The position numbers were made by a program, and so were the translations under genes. From contig NC_090709.1 in the NCBI RefSeq assembly GCF_040954835.1, positions 44,152,490 to 44,216,489 on the forward strand: a DNA stretch of 64,000 bases, read 5' to 3'. Positions within the stretch are counted from its first letter, which is position 1. Every line of letters begins with the position of its first letter. Below, piece by piece: positions 57,001-64,000 of this stretch. The notes below the pieces were generated by a model. It ran no database searches, had not been told where the DNA came from, and was given only the letters and a program-made list of their open reading frames with translations. Origin of the DNA: Lepisosteus oculatus (Eukaryota > Chordata > Actinopteri > Semionotiformes > Lepisosteidae).

Positions 57001-59669
57001 TTTCTTCAGACGTCCAGTAAAGTGACAATAATGGAGAACTAGCTGACGCACCCCGTCGTGAAGACCCTCTGTAAGGTGATTACACGTTTCAATTTCAAGT
57101 CGCCTCCTTTACACTCAATTGCAGCCCCGAAACTGAGAGAAAGCATGAGAAATGGCTTCAATTTCAATGTGAAAGTGCAGTACAGGCTCGATGGCTTCAC
57201 ATCTCCCATCAATCAAATAAAATTGCAGTAAAGCGATCTAAATATGACTCTTAAGTACTGGGAAAGATGATTATTTTGAGCGTGCCTCCAAGGGTCTGCT
57301 ACGAGGCTTAAGTTGGCTTCTTATTCGCCAGCTTCTTATGCGTGTTTTTCGTTCCACCTTAAATGGTGCTGCTGTGATGTTATGTCGCCTTTCGCCTGTA
57401 GATGGCTCTCTTCGATCAGTACTAATCCGGCTGGAATACTGAATACGGAATAGTGAATTCCTTCACTGAAAAGGAATATCCAAATAAATAGCGACTGTCC
57501 AAATTATATTTTTGTATGGAATATATTTCAGAAAATCGCAAACCAATTTTAAAAACTCACCACAACACGGACTTACACTGGGAAAAGGTGATTGCACTTT
57601 CTGCTTATTGCTACGGCCTTCCCCCCGATTATGAAAATGTCTCACAGTTCTGACACCGACGTGTGAAAGACAATGTAACAGACTATCAAAATCCTGAATT
57701 ACAAGAAATTTTAATGCACCAGTTTTTTAAATATGACCCTCTGATCCTGGCATGTCAGTATACATTTCGAAAAAGTATGGCACCAATCGCACGAATTGCA
57801 ATGGCACAAATTGTTGAGAATATCACTGACCTTGCCGATATTTGCAGGGGATACGAATGTTTTGCACATGTTGAACTACAACACGTAAAAATTGAGCTTC
57901 TTAGTCAATATCACCGGGAATGTCCAATAATGACGAACATCAGTAGCTTCAAGGAAACTTTGACTCGCACATGGAGTTTTATCTTCAAATGGAGGGTGGG
58001 AGAATTTATTTGTACTCTCGTTGCTCATTAGCTAAACTATTTTAAAAAATATGACACAGATTTTTTCGAGAAACTTGTAATCGCCTTAAAGAGAGTCTTC
58101 TTGAAGATGTGCACCAGCTAGCTCTCCACTGTCAATTGACAGGACTTGAGAAGAAACTGTTCCCATACAACCAACATACAAATTACACATCTTAAGGAAC
58201 ATGAAGAGAAATCCGTGTACTAAATAACATAAAACTGTCGCTGCAAATTATCACCAAGCTGTTTTATGTGTCTGACCACCTCTTTCCTACTTTGCAGCGA
58301 GCACAAATCTTTCTGTTTCTTCATCGCAATTTTACTGTCTCTTTCCCCCATGTGGAGATGGATCCACAGCTGAAACTTTAGGTCAGTTCCTGTTACTCTG
58401 TCCGATTGAAAGAGCTGTATTAAAGGCACTCCCATCTCTGCAGGAAAGTTATTGCTGCTCTCAACACAATATACTGCAGCCAAATATAGCGATACTGTCA
58501 CTGCCTGTGGGCCACGTGTTCCTGCTGTCAGTCTATAATGTCATGTTCATCCACACCCAGAAACATTACTGCTGGAGCACAAGAGTTATAGAGGCGCAGT
58601 CCATAGAGCAAGAATCTCTTAATCTCAGAACTGTGGGTTCAGCCCCCACATTGGGTCCCTCTGTGTCAATTTGATCCCCCCAATCCTCCTAGCATGACCT
58701 GATGGCGTAACAGTGATACCCAGTACCCAGCGTAATTCAGCTTTCTTTCCACTTGATTCAGATTTTGATCTGAAATCATCAGCCGAACAAGAGTTTGTCT
58801 AAATCGAGGGAGATCTGCTCACAAGCAAGTATTAAACACTTCAGCATTTTCTGTTCGAATACCACACTTTGTCAAAACACTGCCGTTTCGTAAGCTAATA
58901 AGTAACGGTTTTTGAGCACGCATTGTATTGTTAATGCTTATATTAAAAAAGCATAAATTCACATAGTGGAATTTGGACTGAACAAAGTAGTCCAGCCCTT
59001 TTACAACATTACATACCCACTGATTAAAGCTTAAAACTACAGCAACAGGAGTAGCAATAATGGCAACAACATGTTTGGAGCTCGGCATTTCATTTATTCT
59101 GCGGAAACGTATCGGAATGAACTGCCCGAGATAAAAGAGTAATTGCGGCTTCAGATCGTTTTTACAGAGCATTGCGTTGTTCATGCTGACTACACGCATT
59201 ACATTTGTCATTTACTGCAAGCGTTGCTTTTCCAGGTTTTTCTGAAATTCCTCGCATTTGAGCCAGCACTAAAATATTTCATTCCCGTCGCTGAATACAT
59301 CGTGGAAACGATATTTGGAACGGAATGTTGTCACTCATGAAACCTCTTTGTTATTCGGTTCTGAAGTTTGAAAATGAAAATAAAACGGGGGTCACTTCAT
59401 AGGCTTGAAAGAAGTCCAAGCAGCATAAAAACCCGCGAATTCTCACAAAGGCTGCACCTTTCTTCTGCTGCTGTTATAAATCAGCCTTAAACATTTGAAT
59501 ACATACCTTACTGCTGCTAATCACATTCACGTGTTTACGAAGCTTTTTTCTGTCCGTTATGTTTTTGCTAAGCAGTTTCTCCGTTTTCCTCGTACTGTGA
59601 TTGTCAGCGAGCACAACAAGACTGAAACAGTGTAAAGGCAGGTAAAAAAGACAGGGTAAAACGCCTGAT
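57001..59669. repeat. module DNA without protein genes
   Basis: Bases 57290-57760 match 9375-9770 and the ~190 bp repeat. Bases 57880-58215 match 42770-43110. Bases 58225-58380 match 44225-44370. Bases 58900-59340 match 19120-19760. The 122-codon open frame at 57663-58031 spans two of these repeats and has no known motif, so it is not called a gene. Confidence 0.55.
58587..58657 (+). pseudogene. tRNA-Lys(CTT) relic
   Basis: The text gcgcagtccatagagca, anticodon loop tctcttaatctcag (CTT), and gtgggttcagcccccacattggg follow tRNA-Lys(CTT). The first bases and D-arm are degraded and the T-loop has lost one base. Confidence 0.65.
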
Positions 59670-59760
59670 TGTCGGGAGTGGGATTTGAACCCGTGCCTCT
59701 ATTTGGAGAGTGAAACACGAATATGTGAATTTGCGGTTTTAAACCGCTCGACTATCCTGA
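59670..59760 (-). pseudogene. tRNA-Leu(CAA) relic
   Basis: On the minus strand the ends (tcaggatagtcgagcgg and gggttcaaatcccactcccgaca) and the ctccaaatagaggc variable arm match the intact gene at 20021. The anticodon arm and intron region are scrambled. The upstream DNA is shared with that gene too. Confidence 0.75.
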
Positions 59761-60698
59761 AGAAATAAGTGCTGGCTGCACCAGTCGCATCCGATCTTCC
59801 GTAATTTTAGGACGATTGATACGACTGGACGAACACAATTTGTGGCGTTTAGTATGACATGGAAAACGGTACCGGAGCATTCGGGTCCGGACTACCAGAC
59901 TCAGAAACAGTTTTTACCCCCGCACTATCAAACTATCAAACTCCCAGCCTCTCTCCTCACCTCTCACCTATGATCTGAACCTCACAGTGCCTTCTTTCTT
60001 ACCAAAAACCCAAATACACATTGAAAATCTACCTCTACCATACATGTCAAAAGCTCACTCCCCATCATTTCTATCCCTTTATTTCATTCTTTTGATGCAT
60101 GTTTTTGCACATAACCTGTTACCCTTTTGTTGTTTTGCACACTGCCTGTTGTTGTTTTTTGCACATCGGCTGTTGTCTCTGTCTTTCTTTTGTTATACAA
60201 TTGTATTGTTGTGTTTTTTTCTTTGTACTACTTATGTCCGAGAGCTAGCTACAGTAAATAGCATTTCGTTATACCATATACCTGTGTATGAGTATAATGA
60301 CAATAAACTTGGACTTGAACTTGAACTTGACATAGTCTTGCAGGCAGTATATTATTTTATCGTTTACTCGTTTAAAAAAACATGGTCTTCTCGTTCCTAA
60401 GTCAGATTTTTAATGCTTTCGAACGTTACTTCCAACCTGGACTGACAGCTCACCCGATCTGTTTGTGATCAGACCATGGAGTCGGGGGCTGTACCAAGCG
60501 CACGTTCCTTCCCAATGCTGAGGCGATCATTCGGAAGATGGGTGTGAAGAGAGACAAGCTTTGTCGACTAAAAAACAAGGCAGGATATGCACGAATACTA
60601 AACACTGGCGACAGTTATGCTCTCTTACTATTGAGACTCTTACATTGCGAGTTTTTTTGAAGACTTTGAAACTGAAGGAAAGTGGAGACAAATGAAAC
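59761..60698. mobile_element. LINE 3' tail inside otherwise empty DNA
   Basis: At about 60130-60335 the text gcatttcgttataccatata, gacaataaacttggacttg and a (ttgaac)n tail is a typical fish LINE 3' UTR on the plus strand. The rest (59761-60000 and 60340-60698) shows no supported feature. Confidence 0.5.
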
Positions 60699-60768
60699 AG
60701 GCACGGGTGGGGTGTACCCACGATCTTCGGTTTACAAAACCGACGCCCTACCACTTGGCCACCGCACC
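60699..60768 (-). pseudogene. tRNA-Thr(TGT)-like, T-loop deleted
   Basis: On the minus strand GGTGCGGTGGCCAAGTGG, anticodon arm tcggtTTTGTAAaccga (TGT) and end ccgtgcct are good. The T-arm reads gtgggtacaccccac with a 5-base loop and no TTC, two bases short. It is probably inactive. Confidence 0.75.
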
Positions 60769-60880
60769 TTCGAGGAAATATGGGAATAATGTTGTTCAAA
60801 TTATTTTTTTCTGAATCTGGTTTACATCGCCTGGAGGCAGCAACAACAATAAAAGGGATACTTAACAAGGAGATACGCTG

Positions 60881-60961
60881 TAGCAGTGCGACTCCAACAG
60901 ATGCTCCTGAAGAGGCTGGAGGTTTAAGCCAGCTCCTTAGAGCACTCGGCCACGTTACTCT
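60881..60961 (-). pseudogene. tRNA-Leu(AAG-type) relic
   Basis: On the minus strand acgtggccgagtgctctaagg, anticodon arm gctggcttaaac...ccagc, the ctcttca variable arm and cactgcta follow the tRNA-Leu at 12995. The B box is destroyed. It is followed (61000-61440) by an inverted copy of that tRNA's upstream module, as expected if the whole unit was inverted. Confidence 0.7.
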
Positions 60962-61500
60962 CAACAGCGGCTCTTCAGCTCTTGTTGTTTGACCTAGTGT
61001 TTTTATAACGCGTGGAATTGACCGCAGCTTCGTTTTCTGAGATGCTTTCTCTCACGTGGTGAAATCTCGACCTCTTTGGCATCTCTGGCTATAGTTCTTC
61101 TGTAGAGCAGGCTTTCACACCTCTGCTTTTAGTGCCCTTGAAGTCATTTTATTTTTACAGGAAGACGCATTCCCTAACGATCTCTCCTGTTTTAGAAATG
61201 CTTCATAAGGCGTGTTTGATTCAACGGACAAACAGTATACTAATTGTACAATGCAGATTTATGCGGCATTCCTACTGGATTTGAGTGGGATTCTGAAATA
61301 CTTCTTGCAAAGGTATTCAGACTTTCTTGAACCTATAATAAAAAAACAGACCTGAAACTCCCTAACTTCCAATCTCTGATGTTGCTGTCCTTAAACTCGG
61401 ACGTGATGTTCTGCAGACGTGTGCATAATGTCCTGTTTTCTTACAGTGTAGACATTTTGCTGTTCACGCTCCGCATTCATCTGCTTTGTGCATTGTTAGT
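60962..61500 (-). repeat. tRNA-Leu upstream module, inverted copy
   Basis: This is the reverse complement of the 15100-15740 text: gagatgctttctc against gggaagcatctcag, aagtcattttatttttacag against ctgtaaaaataaaatgac, and cggacgtgatgttc against cacatcacgtccg. Confidence 0.7.
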
Positions 61501-61539
61501 CCGCACCTGTAACATGTAATGTCAGCCGTCCCCTGTTCT

Positions 61540-62460
61540 TCTATATCTCTAGCATGACTGCGTCCGGCTGCTCGGCTTTTGTTTGTAAAGTTTGAGCGAG
61601 CGCCCCGTTCAGTGTCACTTTGTCACTGTGGTCAGAAAGCATTCTTGATTCTGCTTGAGCTGCTTCATGAATTCTAGCGACTGTAAGAGCTCTTTCTAAA
61701 GTCAGCCCTTCCTCCTGCAGCAATTTATAGTCTCTTATGTGCACATTTTTCCACAAGTTGATATCTTAACATGTCAGTTTCCAATACTCCAAAGTCACAG
61801 GATTTAGCCAGTTCTCTTAGTGCAGTCACGAAAGCAACAACAGATTCGTCCTGAGACTAAGTTCTCTGCCTAAATTTATGCCGTTCCAAAACCACTTTTC
61901 TCCGCGGTGTAAAGTAAGCGTCTAAGGCAGCTACAGTCTGTTCATATGTACCTTTTTCTCCAGGGAGGTTGGCGAAAATCCGCTGCACGGGAGCCCCGAT
62001 ACAGTGCAGTAGTGTAGCCCGTCTTACGGCATCCTGAGCTTCTGTAGATCCACTGGCTATTTAAAAAAATCTGTACGACTCCATCCATATCTTGTATTCC
62101 GTATACAAATCCGGAGGTCCGAGGTTCAGTAGAAATGGTGGAAAAAGCTGAGCATAAGCAAAGCTTCTCGGCGCGGCTACCATATCTTCCATGGCGCAAG
62201 CTAAACGAAAAGTCCGAAAATTCAGAAGTTCGTTTCTACCAGCAAGATAACTAAAATCAGCAGTGTTCTGCTCGCTTTGAGTCCGTTAACCACTCATCTC
62301 TCGTCGCCATAAATGTTGTGTATCTTAATAAAGAGACGTTTTCATATTATTTTAACTATTTTATTAACTACACAGATCACGCCCTTACACCATATATTCC
62401 CGCCTTCTACTCTCTCGTTCTGTTGTCTCGCGATCTCTACTCACTATACTACATTTAGCA
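61540..62460 (-). mobile_element. Ty3/gypsy fossil: gag remnant and LTR end
   Basis: On the minus strand a gag-like region (about 61540-62215) contains [18 protein letters not shown], a motif of gypsy gag proteins. Just upstream, tttatggcgacgagagatgag near 62290-62310 looks like a primer-binding area after an LTR that ends acaacat. The LTR reaches to at least 62420. No protease, reverse transcriptase or second LTR is present. It is a truncated fossil with several breaks and is not closely related to the 33-38 kb element. Confidence 0.65.
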
Positions 62461-62589
62461 TGACTTCTTGTTGCAGTTGAGCTCAAAGCTGGAGATGATC
62501 TCCATATTCTACCGCCGTAACTAGTCCGAAACGTAGTACACAGTACACACTTTTTAAGTGAACTCAGGTTGTTAAAAAATTAAACCAGC

Positions 62590-62660
62590 GCCCTGTCACA
62601 GAAACGTACCCCAGTCTCCCGCGCAACAAGCGGGGGTACTCAGCACTATACTAAAGAGGA
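62590..62660 (-). pseudogene. tRNA-Asp-like relic
   Basis: On the minus strand tcctctttagtatagtgctgagtacccccgc and gcgggagactgggg match tRNA-Asp(GTC) up to the T-arm, where similarity fades. The anticodon is changed (ttgttgc). Confidence 0.6.
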
Positions 62661-63035
62661 GCGCTTGTCTGCAGCTGAGCGTCAGCTCTGTTTACTGTCA
62701 GCAGTCATTTCCTCATTTCCAAATACTTTTTCACCTGCTTTCAGCTTTTAAAGACGGTCATAAACGCTCAAGAAGTAATTAATGTCAGTTGGAAGTCTGT
62801 TTCTGTTGTCTCAGCTCTTGATAAAGAAAAGCCGTGCATGGGAGACTCCCTCTCTGAAGAAGTTTGCCGTCACCCTGCGAGGGAGAAGAGCCATCAATCA
62901 CCGAGGCAACTACTGAGACAGTTAACATTAAACACGTGAAATGCGAGATGTTGTGATTTTTTTCCCGCTTAAGGCTTCTATCGTTTCTACTCTAACGAGA
63001 AAGACCTCTTTATTAGAAGTGAGATTTTAACAAAC
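62661..63035. other. no gene seen
   Basis: Nothing could be supported here. Confidence 0.4.
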
Positions 63036-63094
63036 GTCTCCAGGGTTAACTGCGACCTGAACGCAACGCCTTAGACCACCAGCCATCTGGCCTG
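63036..63094 (-). pseudogene. tRNA-Leu(CAG) 5' part
   Basis: On the minus strand ccagatggctggtggtctaaggc, anticodon arm gttgcgttcaggtcgcagtt (CAG) and the cctggagac variable arm match tRNA-Leu(CAG). The T-arm and 3' end are missing. Confidence 0.65.
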
Positions 63095-63711
63095 TGGTAC
63101 TTAGAGCAGTGCTCAATAAAAATGATCAAAAACCGAAAGCGCTTCTTATGCGGATCAGTATATTCCGATACCACTGGTTCTGCAGAAGAAATAAGAAAAG
63201 CCGAACTCAAAGCAGTGTGTTGCCATTACGGGTACTCTGCGGCTGCTTTAAGATCTACTCACACCGTGTTGCCATTAAGGCTACCTAGTTAAAAAAAAAC
63301 TTATCGTCATCTTTTTGAACGTGATTATTAGACACCCGTTAAATCTCCACCGAGGTTTCTTGAGAGATCGTTCAGCGAGCGAGTATTAAACTACGTCGCT
63401 TCCAACCTCTGCTCTCACTGTAAACTCGGACGTGATGTTCTGCAGATGTGCAGTGTGCCTTTCCTCTTGTCGTATTCGAGAGTACTCACTATGTGAGCTC
63501 CTCACTGCGTGTTCTGTACTCTACTGTGATTTAATTTAGATGATTACGGGGAGTAGAGTGACAAGATCTACTTGAACATTTTCGGTTTGTGAAATGAAAC
63601 ACTAAATACACTACTGTAAATACAAGTAATGGACATTTAAAATAAACACAGTACAGCTAGAACAGTGAAAGATAAAAGACTATTTAGAATGACATTTAAG
63701 AACAGCACAAC
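63095..63711. other. module fragments, no gene
   Basis: Bases 63350-63395 (gtttcttgagagatcgttcagcgagcgag) match 17400-17430 and 23440-23460. Bases 63420-63465 match the cggacgtgatgttctgcag part of the tRNA-Leu module. No protein gene is supported. Confidence 0.5.
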
Positions 63712-63784
63712 CGCCCGAACAGGGACTTGAACCCTGGGCCCTCAGATTAAAAGTCTGATGCTCTACCGACTGAGCTATCCGGGC
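63712..63784 (-). tRNA. tRNA-Lys(TTT), apparently intact
   Basis: On the minus strand this 73 nt sequence follows vertebrate tRNA-Lys(TTT): acceptor GCCCGGA/TTCGGGC with discriminator G, A box tagctcagtcgg, anticodon arm tcagaCTTTTAAtctga (anticodon TTT), and B box ggttcaagtcc. All stems pair. Confidence 0.95.
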
Positions 63785-64000
63785 TCTGAAAGAAAATCGA
63801 CACTGTCGGGATCCTCGCAAGTCACGTGTCTCTTGTTCCGAAGAGCAGTCATACCTGACCCGTCTGGAATGACCACTGACAGACTTTATCATGAAGCGAC
63901 GGCACCACTCCCAGTAGAATGAGTGAGAAATACAGCATGACATGGGTAGTTAAGGGGCTCCCACAATCCATCTTTCCTCACATTACTGATTTTTTTCAAT

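Noticed and set aside
57663-58031. 122-codon open frame with a good Met start.
   Set aside because: It runs across two dispersed repeats, and the other copies of those repeats are not open. There is no known domain.
59987-60400. 137-codon hydrophobic frame.
   Set aside because: It is T-rich LINE 3' UTR sequence ending in an (ttgaac)n tail, with no domain.

Overview
The window looks like a tRNA-rich, repeat-rich stretch of a ray-finned fish genome. It holds eukaryotic tRNA genes with introns (Leu-CAA, Ile-TAT), a fish-type Tc1 element, an L1/Tx1-like LINE, a chromodomain Ty3/gypsy element, Penelope-like 3' ends, and multi-exon genes with GT/AG junctions. The species cannot be named from the sequence. 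There is no bacterial-style gene organisation, and most long open frames are antisense or chance frames.

The main theme is a mosaic of decayed tRNA modules. Seven tRNA genes look intact or nearly so: Leu-AAG, Thr-AGT, Leu-CAA, Thr-CGT, two Ile-TAT and Lys-TTT. About eighteen more are relics (Asn, Asp x2, Leu x6, Ala x2, Lys x2, His, Glu, Ile, Tyr, Thr). They travel with flanking DNA: the same upstream and downstream segments recur around different tRNAs, in both orientations, at 9-24 kb, 41-45 kb and 55-63 kb.

Layout. 1-4.7 kb: an old dispersed repeat with a solo LTR (965-1826), then a broken tyrosine-recombinase element. 4.7-8 kb: a minus-strand LINE split by a complete Tc1 transposon with one in-frame stop. 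8-12 kb: AT-rich DNA and a ~190 bp tandem repeat. 12-24 kb: tRNA modules, with a 1.38 kb LTR at 21297-22676. 24.8-30.2 kb: nested inverted and direct duplications around a BEN-domain gene, with a solo LTR upstream. 30.3-33.1 kb: second copies of earlier repeats. 33.1-38.4 kb: a young, structurally complete chromodomain Ty3/gypsy element. 38.4-45.5 kb: more tRNA modules, including a 130 bp-arm hairpin around a tRNA-Lys relic. 47.2-51.5 kb: an unrecognised minus-strand multi-exon gene encoding a Lys/Glu/Arg-rich coiled coil. It lies between two inverted copies of a 1.4 kb segment carrying tRNA-Ile-TAT. 52-64 kb: microsatellite DNA, Penelope-like ends, tRNA relics, a gypsy gag fossil and tRNA-Lys-TTT.

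No metabolic or operon-like cooperation is visible. The parts are linked by duplication history: tRNA modules copied segmentally, then invaded by LTR elements. Two of the LTR insertions can be verified because a paralogous copy elsewhere in the window keeps the uninterrupted site.
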